DNA from: Fidelibacterota bacterium
GTDB lineage: Bacteria > Fidelibacterota > SORT01
Reading direction: 5' to 3'
Assembly: GCA_022571215.1 (NCBI GenBank)
Contig: JACZYG010000004.1
Coordinates: 57,777 to 121,776 of the forward strand
DNA: 64,000 nucleotides
Shown: positions 49,452 through 58,766 of the stretch, one piece after another
How the letters are laid out: every line of letters begins with the position of its first letter
Numbering within the stretch: position 1 is the first letter of the stretch
Notes under the pieces: generated by a model
What the model saw: only the letters and a program-made list of their open reading frames with translations
Database searches by the model: none
What the model was told of the DNA's origin: nothing
Program-made: the position numbers and the translations under genes

Positions 49452-51950
49452 ATGAGCTCAAATATTTCTATTGATTTTCAGGATCCAAAAAAGAATGAAA
49501 CAACCATAACTCAATTCGAAAACAAACCCGAACCGTTACCGGTGGATTTGCAAGATACCCCCACAAAGAAAAAGGAATCAAAACAAACCAAAGAATCAAA
49601 ACAGACCTATCTTCTCACCGAAGAAGAATTGCAGTTAATCAAAGATAAATTTTATTCTGACACTGAAGGCGGATCACTTCTTGCGGAGGCAATGGACACC
49701 AATGCCTATTATCCCGAAAATGATCTTGCCGCGGATGTTATAAGAAACAAATATCTTGCTCCGAATGAAAAGGGACCTCTTCACCTTTGGCATCGCGTGG
49801 CTAAATCATTGGCGTCTGTTGAAGAAAATAAAGAAGAATGGTATGAAAAGTTTTTTGAGATACTAAAGGATTTCCGGTTTATACCCGGCGGCAGGGTTAT
49901 GCACGCGGCGGGACGGGAAGATGCCCGCAGAAGACCTACCCTCTCTAACTGTTACGTCATTCCAATTGAAGAAGACAGCCTTGAGGGGATATATAAATGC
50001 CTTTCTGATTCAGCAATGGTATATAGGACCGGTGGAGGAGTGGGTACGGACTTATCCGGCTTGCGACCTCAAGGAGCGCGCGTTAACGCAACAGTAGATT
50101 CTTCGCCGGGAGTCACCGCATTTATGAATCTGTTCAGCGAATCGACCAACACTGTTTCTCAGGCAGGAAGACGGGGGGCGCTGATGCTGACTCTTAGAGT
50201 CGATCATCCGGATATTCAGGAATTTATTACGATCAAGAGCGACAAATCACGCAACATCGTAAAACATGCTAATATCAGCGTATTGATAACACACGAGTTT
50301 ATGGAAGCCCTCTTTGAGGATAAAGATTTCGACCTTCGTTGGGGAGGAAAAGTATATAATACTGTAAGTGCCAAAGATCTTTGGGATAAAATAATCACCA
50401 GCGCACATGCATCAGCGGAACCCGGAATTATATTCTGGGATACAATGAAAGAGTACCACAATAACGAATACGCCACTCCATTATCGAGCACAAACCCGTG
50501 TGGCGAGCAACCCTTACCCCCGTTCACGGCCTGCAATCTCGGCAATATCAATTTATCGGCTTTCGTTGATGAGAACGGAGAGTTTGATTATAGAGAATTA
50601 AAAGAAGTAGCCACCGTGGCTACTCGATTCCTTGATAATGTAATTTCTTACAACTACGCCAACCATGCGTTAGACAGTATTAAAGAGGCGGTTGGCAATG
50701 ACAGGCGAGTAGGGCTCGGTATCACTGCGCTTGGAGATACCCTGATCAAGATGGGAATTAAGTACGACAGTGAAGAAGGGTTAGCTGAAGTTGATAAAAT
50801 TATGAAAATCCTTAGAGACACAGCTTACAACACTTCTATTGATTTAGCGGAAGAAAAAGGGGCTTATCCGCTCTTTGATTGGGATGGATATTCTCAAAGT
50901 AAGTTTGTAAAAAGTCTTCCGAGAGCGATAAAAAGCAGGATCAAGGATTCGGGTATCCGCAACTGTACTTTGATCACGGTACCTCCCGTCGGCACAGGCT
51001 CAATCGTGGCTGAAACCAGCTCGGGAGTTGAACCGATTTATCAAGTTAGCTATGAAAGAAGAGTAAAAAACCCCGATGGACATTCGTTCAAAACTTATAA
51101 AGTTTACCATCCTCTCATTGCGGAACTTTTCGAATCAGATGATAATCTTCCTGAGTGGGTCGTAACCGCTTACGACATTGACCCGTTTTTCAGAGTGAAA
51201 ATGCAAAGTGTTATTCAAAAATACACCGACAGCAGTATTTCTTCGACCGTGAATCTACCGGAGGACACTAAAGTTGAAACAATTGCCGATATTTACATAA
51301 CCGCCTATAAAGCCGGCTTGAAAGGCATTACCGTTTATCGGGAGGGCAGCCGCGAAGGGATTTTAAGTTCAACGAAGACAAAATCGGCAGCTAAGAAAAA
51401 AGTATATGATACCTCATACAAAACCGAATTAAACCCCAGGTATAGACCGTCTATCACAAATGGCGTAACGCAGAGGGTAAGAACAGGAGAAGGGAACCTA
51501 TACATTACAATAAATGAAGACGAAAACGGCTTGTGTGAGGTCTTCACCACAATTGGCAAGGCAGGCGGCAATGCCCAAGCGCAATCTGAGGCCGTTAGTC
51601 GCTTGATCTCGTTGGCTTTACGCTCAGGGATAAATCCGCATGAAGTAATTAAGCAGCTCAAGGGAATAAGCGGACCGTCTCCGGTATGGCAGAACGGCGA
51701 TGTAATACTATCTACTCCCGACGCAATCGGCAAGGCATTAGAGAATTTCATCACGGAAAGCGAATCTAAAACAGCTGATTCTACACAAAAAAAGGGGTTT
51801 ACTTTTTATGAAAATAACCCGGCGAAAGAATCGTATACCGTGGAGTCTATGGCAACTGCATATACTCTTTGTCAGGAATGCGGCTCAACAATGACTCACG
51901 AGAACGGTTGCATGATATGTAAGCACTGCGGATTCTCTAAGTGCTCTTAG
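49452..51950 (+). CDS. nrdJ: Adenosylcobalamin-dependent ribonucleotide reductase (class II)
   Basis: About 832 residues. Start at 49452 is preferred: GAGGA lies eight bases upstream, while the ATG at 49401 has none. It reduces ribonucleotides with adenosylcobalamin. Seen: SNCYVIPIEEDSLEGIY, GGGVGTDLSGLRPQGARV, the catalytic NPCGEQPLPPFTACNLGN (thiyl-forming Cys in NPCGE), and a C-terminal CQECGSTMTHENGCMICKHCGFSKC zinc ribbon typical of NrdJ. The organism therefore needs B12 and can make deoxynucleotides with or without oxygen. Confidence 0.95.
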   Translation: MSSNISIDFQDPKKNETTITQFENKPEPLPVDLQDTPTKKKESKQTKESKQTYLLTEEELQLIKDKFYSDTEGGSLLAEAMDTNAYYPENDLAADVIRNKYLAPNEKGPLHLWHRVAKSLASVEENKEEWYEKFFEILKDFRFIPGGRVMHAAGREDARRRPTLSNCYVIPIEEDSLEGIYKCLSDSAMVYRTGGGVGTDLSGLRPQGARVNATVDSSPGVTAFMNLFSESTNTVSQAGRRGALMLTLRVDHPDIQEFITIKSDKSRNIVKHANISVLITHEFMEALFEDKDFDLRWGGKVYNTVSAKDLWDKIITSAHASAEPGIIFWDTMKEYHNNEYATPLSSTNPCGEQPLPPFTACNLGNINLSAFVDENGEFDYRELKEVATVATRFLDNVISYNYANHALDSIKEAVGNDRRVGLGITALGDTLIKMGIKYDSEEGLAEVDKIMKILRDTAYNTSIDLAEEKGAYPLFDWDGYSQSKFVKSLPRAIKSRIKDSGIRNCTLITVPPVGTGSIVAETSSGVEPIYQVSYERRVKNPDGHSFKTYKVYHPLIAELFESDDNLPEWVVTAYDIDPFFRVKMQSVIQKYTDSSISSTVNLPEDTKVETIADIYITAYKAGLKGITVYREGSREGILSSTKTKSAAKKKVYDTSYKTELNPRYRPSITNGVTQRVRTGEGNLYITINEDENGLCEVFTTIGKAGGNAQAQSEAVSRLISLALRSGINPHEVIKQLKGISGPSPVWQNGDVILSTPDAIGKALENFITESESKTADSTQKKGFTFYENNPAKESYTVESMATAYTLCQECGSTMTHENGCMICKHCGFSKCS

Positions 51951-51983
51951 CCTGTCACTGAACTCTTAATAGAAAATTATATT

Positions 51984-52940
51984 ATGTCTTTAGCGCCACC
52001 TGAAGGGAAATCATCAACAGCGACCGAATTACGAAAATCAACGCATTTTTCTTCAGGTCATGATGCGCGGGATCCCATTATATTTGAAATTGAATCCGAA
52101 GAACCGTTAAATCTGGACATTACGCTGTCGAGCGGACAGACTTTTAGGTGGGAAAAAGAAGATTCGGATTGGTGGAGAGGATTCATTAAGGGCAATAGAG
52201 TTTTCATAAGACAAACGAAGACAAATAACCCTTCCTTTCGGCTCGAGTGCAAGACATCACCTACGATAGAAAAATCGACATTGATAGAAGAATATTTCAA
52301 CCTGAATAAGAATTATAAGAATATTTACTCATTTTTTGAAAAGGATCCTATTTTAAAGGCAGCCACTATGAAGTACAGAGGCTTACGGTTACTTTCGCAG
52401 GAGCCCTGGGAGATGCTCATTTCATTTATTCTTTCGTCCGCAAGTAATATACCTCGTATCAAGGGCAATATTCAAAGGTTGTGCGAGGAGTTCGGGGAGC
52501 AAAAATTTGATGTTTTTGGAGCGTATCATTCTTTTCCGACAAGCAAAGCGTTAGCTTCAGCCTCGGTAAATGATTTTAAAAAATTGGGTTTCGGTTTTAG
52601 AGCATCATACGTATGGGATACATCTCTGAAAGTGGCGGAAGATCGCGGTTATTTCTCGAAGTTAGCAACCCTTTCCTATTCCGAAGCTAGACAAGAGCTG
52701 TGTAAGCTTCCCGGCGTAGGTGAAAAGGTTGCCGATTGCGTTTTATTATTCGGTTTAGACCGGCTTGAAAGTTTCCCGGTAGATACGTGGATAAAGAAGA
52801 TTGTCGAACGCTGTTATTTCAGTGGAAAAGCTATCCCCGCCAAAAAATTAGCGGAATTTGGTAGAGAAAAATTTGGAAAATATGCGGGTGTGGCTCAGCA
52901 ATATCTATTCGAGTATGCGAGAGGAATGGAGATAGAATAG
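51984..52940 (+). CDS. ogg: 8-oxoguanine DNA glycosylase (OGG1 family)
   Basis: 318 residues, with bifunctional glycosylase/lyase signature: HhH motif LCKLPGVGEKVADCVLLFG, where the Lys is the Schiff-base nucleophile, and catalytic Asp in ESFPVDTWIKKIVER. The N-terminal half resembles the OGG_N TBP-like domain (LSSGQTFRW). Removes 8-oxoG from DNA. The first 30 residues are poorly conserved and may be an extension. It follows nrdJ by 33 bases in the same direction. Confidence 0.9.
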   Translation: MSLAPPEGKSSTATELRKSTHFSSGHDARDPIIFEIESEEPLNLDITLSSGQTFRWEKEDSDWWRGFIKGNRVFIRQTKTNNPSFRLECKTSPTIEKSTLIEEYFNLNKNYKNIYSFFEKDPILKAATMKYRGLRLLSQEPWEMLISFILSSASNIPRIKGNIQRLCEEFGEQKFDVFGAYHSFPTSKALASASVNDFKKLGFGFRASYVWDTSLKVAEDRGYFSKLATLSYSEARQELCKLPGVGEKVADCVLLFGLDRLESFPVDTWIKKIVERCYFSGKAIPAKKLAEFGREKFGKYAGVAQQYLFEYARGMEIE

Positions 52941-52944
52941 TTAT

Positions 52945-53502
52945 TTAATCTTCCATAATCTCTTTTTCTTTCAGTTCTACAGTTTCATCAATTGTCTTTA
53001 TAAATTTATTCGTATCTTCCTGAACATTATCATGAGCGATTTTTATATCATCTTCTGATATATGCCCCTCTTCTTTTAGATTATCTATATGATGATTTGC
53101 GTCTTTTCGAATATTTCTTATTGCTACTCTTCCCTCTTCCCCCATTTTATGCACAATCTTGACCAGCTCTTTGCGTCTCTCCTCCGTTAACGGAGGAATA
53201 CTGATTCTGATGATGTTACCGTCATTTACCGGATTAAGTCCGATATCTAATTGGGAAATCGCCTTTTCGATGCTCTGAATTGCAGTTTTATCGTATACTT
53301 GCACGGTCAATAATCGTGGCTCAGGTGTGCTTATACTGGCTAATTGCACTAACGGTGTCTGTGTTCCATAATAGTCTACTTTAAGATTATCAAGCAATGC
53401 GGGAGAAGCTCTACCGGTTCTGACGGCCGCAAAATGGTGTTTGGTCGCCTCAACCGATTTATTCATTCTATCATCAATATCCTTATAAATATCCTCAAGC
53501 AT
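52945..53502 (-). CDS. frr: Ribosome recycling factor
   Basis: 185 residues, normal length. RRF splits post-termination ribosomes with EF-G. Motifs: [65 protein letters not shown] and [15 protein letters not shown]. Last gene of the rplM-rpsI-rpsB-tsf-pyrH-frr run; overlaps pyrH by eight bases. Converges with ogg, four bases apart. Confidence 0.97.
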   Translation of the reverse strand: MLEDIYKDIDDRMNKSVEATKHHFAAVRTGRASPALLDNLKVDYYGTQTPLVQLASISTPEPRLLTVQVYDKTAIQSIEKAISQLDIGLNPVNDGNIIRISIPPLTEERRKELVKIVHKMGEEGRVAIRNIRKDANHHIDNLKEEGHISEDDIKIAHDNVQEDTNKFIKTIDETVELKEKEIMED

Positions 53503-54223
53503 TTTTCTCTCCTGATACGGTTGTACCTATCTTTTCTCCGGTTAAAAGTCTTTTTAAATTCCCCGGTTTCTTCATATTGTAAACGGTAATAGGTAAATTA
53601 TTTTCCATGCACAAACTAATTGCCGTACTATCCATAACTCTCAGGTTCTTTTCTAATACTTCCATGTAGGTTAAATGCTTTATAAGTTTCGCATCATTGT
53701 CTTTCTCCGGATCTTTGTCAAAAATGCCGTCAACCTTTGTGCCCTTTATCAAAATATCCGCTCCAATTTCAATTGCCCGCAGAGCCGCGGCTGTGTCGGT
53801 AGTGAAATACGGGCTGCCTGTTCCGGCAGAAAATAACGTTAATCGACCTTTTTCAAGATGTCTTACCGCTCTTCGTCTAATATACGGTTCGGCAATTTCA
53901 TCCATCCTGATAGCAGTTAGAACCCGTGTTTCCACATTTACGTTTTCCAATGCGTCCTGCATAGCCAAAGAATTTATTATAGTAGCAAGCATACCCATCT
54001 GATCGCCGGTAGCGCGATCTATGTTAGAGTCTTCAGCGTTCAATCCTCTGAATATATTTCCCCCACCTATCACCAATCCAATCTCGACTCCCGAAGCCTT
54101 GGCATCTGATATTTCGGAGGCGATGGATTTGACTACATCAGCGGATATACCGAATTCCTTATCTCCTGCGAGAACTTCACCGCTGAATTTCAGCACCACC
54201 CTTTTAAATATCGACTTATTCAT
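53495..54223 (-). CDS. pyrH: Uridylate kinase
   Basis: 242 residues. Converts UMP to UDP. Amino-acid-kinase fold: [82 protein letters not shown] and the closing [19 protein letters not shown]. Canonical bacterial PyrH in its usual place between tsf and frr. Confidence 0.97.
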   Translation of the reverse strand: MNKSIFKRVVLKFSGEVLAGDKEFGISADVVKSIASEISDAKASGVEIGLVIGGGNIFRGLNAEDSNIDRATGDQMGMLATIINSLAMQDALENVNVETRVLTAIRMDEIAEPYIRRRAVRHLEKGRLTLFSAGTGSPYFTTDTAAALRAIEIGADILIKGTKVDGIFDKDPEKDNDAKLIKHLTYMEVLEKNLRVMDSTAISLCMENNLPITVYNMKKPGNLKRLLTGEKIGTTVSGEKNA

Positions 54224-54303
54224 AATATATAATTTAATTATCTCAAATATATGAAATCAGTTAACTAATTGCAAAATCGATTTTCTGTTCATTAAAATCT
54301 TTG

Positions 54304-54338
54304 GTATAAAAAATGCCAACTCACTAAAAGACGGCATT
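54304..54338 (-). terminator. Rho-independent terminator after tsf
   Basis: On the minus strand AATGCC (54338-54333) pairs with GGCATT (54317-54312) around a 15-base loop and is followed by a run of T. It lies between tsf and pyrH, so pyrH-frr may have their own promoter or depend on read-through. Confidence 0.65.
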
Positions 54339-54369
54339 AAACAATCGTAAGTTATGATTTCAATCTGAA

Positions 54370-54969
54370 TCAGGCATTTTCTCCTAATTGAAAACGCGCA
54401 AACCGTTTAATTGTAATATTCTCACCGAGCTTGCTTATACTTTCTTTTATGAGATCGGAAATCGATTTACTCGGGTCCTTAACAAACGCCTGTTCCATGA
54501 GGCAAACCTGTTTATACCATTTTTCCATCTTACCGTCTATAATTTTCTCTATAATATTTTCCGGTTTACCCTTAAGGTCTTCACCGCCCGAATATACTTC
54601 TTTTTCTCGTATGACTATTTCTTTGGAGATATCATCTCTTGTTACAGTAAGAGGATTGGAAGCGGCAATCTGCATAGAAACTTCCTTAGCGAGATCGAGA
54701 AAAACATCTGTTTTCGCAACGAAGTCCGTTTCACAATTCAGTTCTAATAGTACGCCCAATTTATTCCCGGGATGAATATATGAAAGAACAGCGCCTTCGT
54801 TCGCTTCTCTATCCGCTTTTTTTGCAGCCTTGGCTATTCCATGCTTCCTCAAGAAATCAAAAGCTGCCTCAACGTCGCCCTTTGATTCTTTGAGCGCTTC
54901 TTTGCAATCGAGTATGCCCGCACCGCTCTTTTCTCTTAGTTCCTTAACTAATGCCGCGCTGATTTCCAT
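54370..54969 (-). CDS. tsf: Elongation factor Ts (short form)
   Basis: 199 residues: UBA domain (ALVKELREKSGAGILDCKEALKESKGDVEAAFDFLRKHGIAKAAKKADREANEG), the core (YIHPGNKLGVLLELNCETDFVAKT), and the C-terminal helix. About 90 residues shorter than E. coli EF-Ts: the second half of the core repeat is missing, as in the short forms of Thermus and several other phyla. Restores EF-Tu-GTP. Separated from rpsB by three bases. Confidence 0.95.
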   Translation of the reverse strand: MEISAALVKELREKSGAGILDCKEALKESKGDVEAAFDFLRKHGIAKAAKKADREANEGAVLSYIHPGNKLGVLLELNCETDFVAKTDVFLDLAKEVSMQIAASNPLTVTRDDISKEIVIREKEVYSGGEDLKGKPENIIEKIIDGKMEKWYKQVCLMEQAFVKDPSKSISDLIKESISKLGENITIKRFARFQLGENA

Positions 54970-54972
54970 TTC

Positions 54973-55704
54973 TTATTTCTGCTCCACTTCGATTTCGCTT
55001 GTTTCTGCTTCCAATTTATTTCTTCTCACTTCGAGCGACTCTACAACACTGTCTGCCAAACTCTGAAGGACCAGGGATACCGTTCTGAGGGAATCGTCAT
55101 TTGCGGGAATGACATGATCTATATTAGATGGATCGGTGTCTGTATCAACAAGCGCAATTATCGGTATATCCAATTTATTCGCTTCCTTGACTGCTGTATC
55201 CTCGAATTTGGCATCCACCATGACGATCATGTCCGGAAGACGTTTCATCGCTTTTATTCCCCTAAAGACCTTATCGAGCTTAACTCTTTTTCTCTCAAGA
55301 GTAAGAACTTCTTTCTTGGTCAGGCCATCATACGCTGAGGCGCCTTCTTCTTCAATTTTTTCCAACTTCTTGATACTCTTGCGAATGGTGGAGAAGTTCG
55401 TAAGAGTGCCGCCAAGCCATCTTTCGGCGACGTAGTACATTCCGCATCTTTCCGCCTCTGTCCGCACGAGATCTTTAGCTTGTTTTTTGGTTCCCACGAA
55501 AAGAATAGTACCTCCATCAACTACACTTTTGGCGATCATATTTACTGCCGCTTCGATCTGTGACTTCGTTTTATTAAGATCGATCAAGTGGATAGAGTTC
55601 TTCTCCATAAAAATATATGGCTCCATCTTAGGATGCCATTTTCTGGTGAGGTGTCCAAAATGGGCACCTGTATCTAATAATTGCTGAATTGTTATTTCTT
55701 TCAA
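54973..55704 (-). CDS. rpsB: 30S ribosomal protein S2
   Basis: 243 residues. Motifs: LLDTGAHFGHLTRKWHPKMEPYIF, ILFVGTKKQAKDLVRTEAERCGMYYVAERWLGGTLTNFSTIRKSI, and IIALVDTDTDPSNIDHVIPANDDS. An acidic Glu-rich tail follows (SEIEVEQK). In the standard order with rpsI upstream and tsf downstream. Confidence 0.98.
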   Translation of the reverse strand: MKEITIQQLLDTGAHFGHLTRKWHPKMEPYIFMEKNSIHLIDLNKTKSQIEAAVNMIAKSVVDGGTILFVGTKKQAKDLVRTEAERCGMYYVAERWLGGTLTNFSTIRKSIKKLEKIEEEGASAYDGLTKKEVLTLERKRVKLDKVFRGIKAMKRLPDMIVMVDAKFEDTAVKEANKLDIPIIALVDTDTDPSNIDHVIPANDDSLRTVSLVLQSLADSVVESLEVRRNKLEAETSEIEVEQK

Positions 55705-55718
55705 TTGATCCTTTGAAT

Positions 55719-56114
55719 TTATCTCTTAGAAAACTGGAAGGCTCTTCTTGCGCCGCGAAGACCGTATTTCTTCCGTTCTACCATTCGTGAATCGCGGGTA
55801 AGAAATCCTGCTTTCTTAAGGCTGGGTCGCAGCTCCTCGTCCATTAGTATAAGCGCTCTGGATATTCCAAGTCTTATTGCTCCCGCTTGAGAACTCAGCC
55901 CTCCACCCTTCACGGTGGCGATTACATCGTACTTTCCAGTGGTAGATTCTAATAAGTTAAATGGCTGATTGATTATATATTGAAGAGACTTTCTTGGGAA
56001 ATAATCGTCAACTTCGCGTTTATTTATACTATACTCGCCTTTACCGGGCTTTATCCAAACTCTGGCTATTGCTTTTTTTCTTCTTCCCGTGCCGTAATGA
56101 ATATTCTTTACCAT
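55719..56114 (-). CDS. rpsI: 30S ribosomal protein S9
   Basis: 131 residues: [53 protein letters not shown], and the conserved basic end [20 protein letters not shown] that reaches the decoding site. Six bases after rplM, with which it is always paired. Confidence 0.98.
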   Translation of the reverse strand: MVKNIHYGTGRRKKAIARVWIKPGKGEYSINKREVDDYFPRKSLQYIINQPFNLLESTTGKYDVIATVKGGGLSSQAGAIRLGISRALILMDEELRPSLKKAGFLTRDSRMVERKKYGLRGARRAFQFSKR

Positions 56115-56120
56115 ATTCTC

Positions 56121-56549
56121 CTAAATTTCAAATACTTTTGGCTGTTGAGCTTGGTGGGGGTGTTCCGCACCGGCATAGACTTTCAGTTTTGTAAATAATT
56201 TTCTTCCAAGTTTATTTTTCGGTAACATCCCTCTCACAGCAATCTCAATGACTCTCTCCGGATTTTTACTCATCATGGTTTTAAGATTGGTACTTTTGAT
56301 TCCTCCAGGATATCCCGTATGTCTATAATAAATTTTCCCTTCCGCTTTATTACCGGTGACCTTGATTTTGTCGGCATTAATTATGATCACAAAATCTCCG
56401 TTATCCATGTGATACGCAAAATCAGGTTTATGCTTCCCCATTAGCACATGAGAGACCTTTGCCGCAAGTCTGCCCAATACTTTATTATCGGCATCCACAA
56501 TAAGCCATTCATGCTTTAAATCGTTCTTTGTCGGACTATATGTTCCCAA
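56121..56549 (-). CDS. rplM: 50S ribosomal protein L13
   Basis: 142 residues. The start is TTG at 56549 (GTYSPTKNDLKHEWLIVDADNKVLGRLA), supported by AGGAA six bases upstream and by the normal L13 N-terminus. Also GDFVIIINADKIKVTGNKAEGK and AVRGMLPKNKLGRKL. First gene of the translation operon; a consensus promoter lies directly upstream. Confidence 0.97.
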   Translation of the reverse strand: MGTYSPTKNDLKHEWLIVDADNKVLGRLAAKVSHVLMGKHKPDFAYHMDNGDFVIIINADKIKVTGNKAEGKIYYRHTGYPGGIKSTNLKTMMSKNPERVIEIAVRGMLPKNKLGRKLFTKLKVYAGAEHPHQAQQPKVFEI

Positions 56550-56594
56550 ATTTTATTCCTATATTCCTAATCTTCATATCTTTTACAGTCCACT

Positions 56595-56623
56595 AAATTA
56601 GATTTCATCCGACGTATTGTCAA
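56595..56623 (-). promoter_or_regulatory. Sigma-70-type promoter of the rplM operon
   Basis: On the minus strand, TTGACA (56623-56618), a 17-base spacer, and TAATTT (56600-56595), about 45 bp before rplM. It is a near-consensus E. coli-type promoter, unlike the -33/-7 pattern of Bacteroidota. Confidence 0.75.
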
Positions 56624-56649
56624 GAATTATTTTATAACTCTGAATTCAG

Positions 56650-57816
56650 TTATTGACTAACAAGAGCAACACTTAGAGCGTGCAAACTACTGTGAAGGAT
56701 TTTAATATTTAATCCGTTGAATTTCTTTCCTTCCAGTTCCGAAGCCATCTTATAGCCGGTGGTTGAAGCAACCACATTATACTCCGCCATGATTCCATTA
56801 AATGACCTGCTCTCCACTTCAACAGGACCGGTAAGGTAATTTTTCAATAAATTCTTGCCCGTATGAAACTGCGAAATATTTGTAACATTGCTTATGCTCA
56901 ATATTACCTGCCTACCGGCATTAACTTCAGTTTTCCATCTTGACACTATATCATCTTCCAGCATTTTCACAACCCTTGCCGAGGCTTTTCCTATTGCCCT
57001 TTCAGTTGCTGTCAGCAGATTTGAGTGTGGATATACTGCTAATGCGGATGATTCGGATAATACGATACCGTTGTCCAATTTAACAGCTTTCAAATCTATC
57101 GAAACTTCAATATTATTCATCTTACCTTTTTTGCCATCTGTTTCTTCTTTCAACGTCACCTCGGAAATTCCATACACCAATATATCTCCGCCTAATTCAT
57201 TTCCAATGGCGATTGCCTCTCGAATGTTGATAGCGTAAGTATCCCGAATTTCATTCCGCAGAGCGTTACCTAATCTCATATCGCTGTCAACAATAAAAAA
57301 CCCTGACTTTTTCAATTCCATCCTAATAACATTCTCGGATAGTCGTACCCTATTCATCAACTTTGTATCGGGCAGCCGTTCAATGATTATTAAGACGATG
57401 TCCGGACTGCTTAATCTGTTTTGCAATATGCCGATCCTGTCAAGGTCTTGTTCAAGTTTATTGTAATCTACGACTGCCTTTACTCTTACGGCATAGGATT
57501 GATCATGAATTGTACTTTCCTCAATAACTTCATACCTAAGTATATACTTAAGTGAGTTAGAAAAGATATATCGTTCAATTAACCGGGCATGTTTTTCCTG
57601 ATATTTAGAACCGACCATGGACCCCATGATATTCTCAATTGCTCCCCTGAGAGCAGATTGCAAAGATTTCTTTCTTGCGGAAGCTATATTTCCGTCAAAG
57701 ATATCCGCATTCGCACTCCGCGTCACGCTCATTCCAATATTTGGTCCTTGAGCGTTTGCAACAGTGATAACGGTTAAGAGAAATATCAGTGCGTATGCAG
57801 ACCGGCATATATTCAT
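56650..57816 (-). CDS. Secreted protein, FlgT/lipoprotein-assembly-like, unknown
   Basis: 388 residues from ATG 57816 (MNICRSAYALIFLLTVITVANAQ, a signal peptide); the longer frame from 57852 starts at a TTG that is itself the -35 element. After the signal: SARKKSLQSALRGAIENIMGSMV and RYIFSNSLKYILRYEVIEES...YAVRVKAVVDYNKL, the pattern of the FlgT N-terminal domain. A middle domain (AINIREAIAIGNELGGDILVYGISEVTL) resembles the GNA1162/CsgG-like assembly fold, and a third repeat of the first domain type is at the C-terminus. Probably an envelope assembly factor. Function not assigned. Confidence 0.6.
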   Translation of the reverse strand: MNICRSAYALIFLLTVITVANAQGPNIGMSVTRSANADIFDGNIASARKKSLQSALRGAIENIMGSMVGSKYQEKHARLIERYIFSNSLKYILRYEVIEESTIHDQSYAVRVKAVVDYNKLEQDLDRIGILQNRLSSPDIVLIIIERLPDTKLMNRVRLSENVIRMELKKSGFFIVDSDMRLGNALRNEIRDTYAINIREAIAIGNELGGDILVYGISEVTLKEETDGKKGKMNNIEVSIDLKAVKLDNGIVLSESSALAVYPHSNLLTATERAIGKASARVVKMLEDDIVSRWKTEVNAGRQVILSISNVTNISQFHTGKNLLKNYLTGPVEVESRSFNGIMAEYNVVASTTGYKMASELEGKKFNGLNIKILHSSLHALSVALVSQ

Positions 57817-57823
57817 TACGGAC

Positions 57824-57852
57824 AAAATAGAATTAGACTCCAGCGATGTCAA
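57824..57852 (-). promoter_or_regulatory. Promoter giving a nearly leaderless mRNA
   Basis: TTGACA (57852-57847), 17 bases, TATTTT (57829-57824). The ATG at 57816 begins only seven bases past the -10 element, so the transcript should start at or next to the AUG. Confidence 0.6.
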
Positions 57853-57901
57853 GTTTATTTAAGAGCGTTCAAGAACGAATATTCTTTGAAATCTTTATCT
57901 T

Positions 57902-58000
57902 TATAATAGCAGAGAGATGAAAATCCCCGGGGTGGCGCTACTTCCATGCAGCCGGGTGAACATGGAACCAATTCACTCACTCCCGGGGGTTTTATTTTTC
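57902..58000 (+). ncRNA. Candidate structured small RNA with H-type pseudoknot and intrinsic terminator
   Basis: TATAAT at 57902-57907 predicts a start near 57914. A 12-bp stem (57920-57931 with 57982-57993, one G-U) closes the structure and is followed by TTTTATTTTT. Inside it: UUCCAUG (57942-57948) pairs with CAUGGAA (57961-57967), and GGGUGAA (57954-57960), in the loop of the first helix, pairs with UUCACUC (57972-57978) downstream (one G-U). That is a classic H-type pseudoknot, with L1 CAGCC and L3 CCAA, the helices abutting. The 5' linker UGGCGCUAC (57933-57941) is unpaired. It lies on the strand opposite both flanking genes. I checked it against SRP RNA by eye and the GGAA tetraloop motif is missing. 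Confidence 0.55.
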
Positions 58001-58042
58001 TTTATAGATAATCATTTTGGAGATATAAAAAGTAATTTCAAT

Positions 58043-58077
58043 TACAAAAAAAATCCGATGAAAAAAACCACCGGATC
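58043..58077 (-). terminator. Terminator of the DUF1722-like gene
   Basis: On the minus strand ATCCG (58076-58072) pairs with CGGAT (58057-58053) and eight T follow. It ends the gene at 58102 and separates it from the RNA element on the other strand. Confidence 0.65.
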
Positions 58078-58101
58078 TTTATCTGCCTAAATGAAAGTTT
58101 A

Positions 58102-58521
58102 TCAGCTGCTTATTGTCTCTTTAAAATAGCTCGAATTGAGCAGATTAGGAACATCATACTTTAATATAAGCTTATGAAATTCATCTTTAATATCAGAGAA
58201 CCCTGAATCTTCGTAGTCAAGATTTTCTAAAAGACCGAATATTCTTTTCTTTTCACTCCTATCAACCAAGTTCTTCAGGTGACCCCATATATAATAGGCG
58301 GTGTTTCTTCTTGAAAGAGGTTCAGGATCTCCCGCAAATAATTTTTCCGTTTCTTCGTTATACGTTTTTACCATTTCTGTTTCCGAAACATCAGACTTCA
58401 GCAATTTTCTAATCTTATCGTGAACTTCAAAGGAATACTCCATTATCAAATATTTGTCTACAAACCATGTCTCAACCACATCAAGTTTTGTTTTTGCTTT
58501 GGCTTTAGTAGAGTTGCTCAT
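58102..58521 (-). CDS. Small helical protein resembling DUF1722 (YbgA)
   Basis: 139 residues. KYLIMEYSFEVHDKIRKLLKS and WGHLKNLVDRSEKKRIFGLLENLDYEDSGFSDIKDEFHKLILKY follow the DUF1722 plan (KYLLMAHS start, HILGYFKK block, then a helix before a closing YF motif). No enzyme motif is visible. YbgA proteins are often next to or fused with DUF523 proteins or near photolyase; neither is here. The similarity is moderate and from memory of the family pattern. Confidence 0.5.
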   Translation of the reverse strand: MSNSTKAKAKTKLDVVETWFVDKYLIMEYSFEVHDKIRKLLKSDVSETEMVKTYNEETEKLFAGDPEPLSRRNTAYYIWGHLKNLVDRSEKKRIFGLLENLDYEDSGFSDIKDEFHKLILKYDVPNLLNSSYFKETISS

Positions 58522-58766
58522 TTTACTCCTTGTAAATTTATTTTTTCCCCGACTGTTTTATTACGTGGTAACTATTACATATCCCAAAATTTAATTTTTG
58601 GTTTCCTTACCTTGATATGTACGACTTCAATATGAAGATCGTTTCACCGAACATTCCCATTTTAGAATCGCCCGTGGGTGTTTAAATACTAATATATTTG
58701 ATTGTAGTTGTCAATGGTTATCTGCGAATTTTTCGATAAAAATCAAAAAAAAAGATTAAATGTTCC
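58522..58766. other. Intergenic, no feature seen
   Basis: 245 AT-rich bases between two minus-strand genes. No gene, hairpin or promoter is clear enough to name. Confidence 0.4.

Noticed and set aside
57914..58000. SRP (4.5S) RNA
   Set aside because: Size and closing stem fit, but the conserved domain IV tetraloop and asymmetric loop motifs are missing on either strand.
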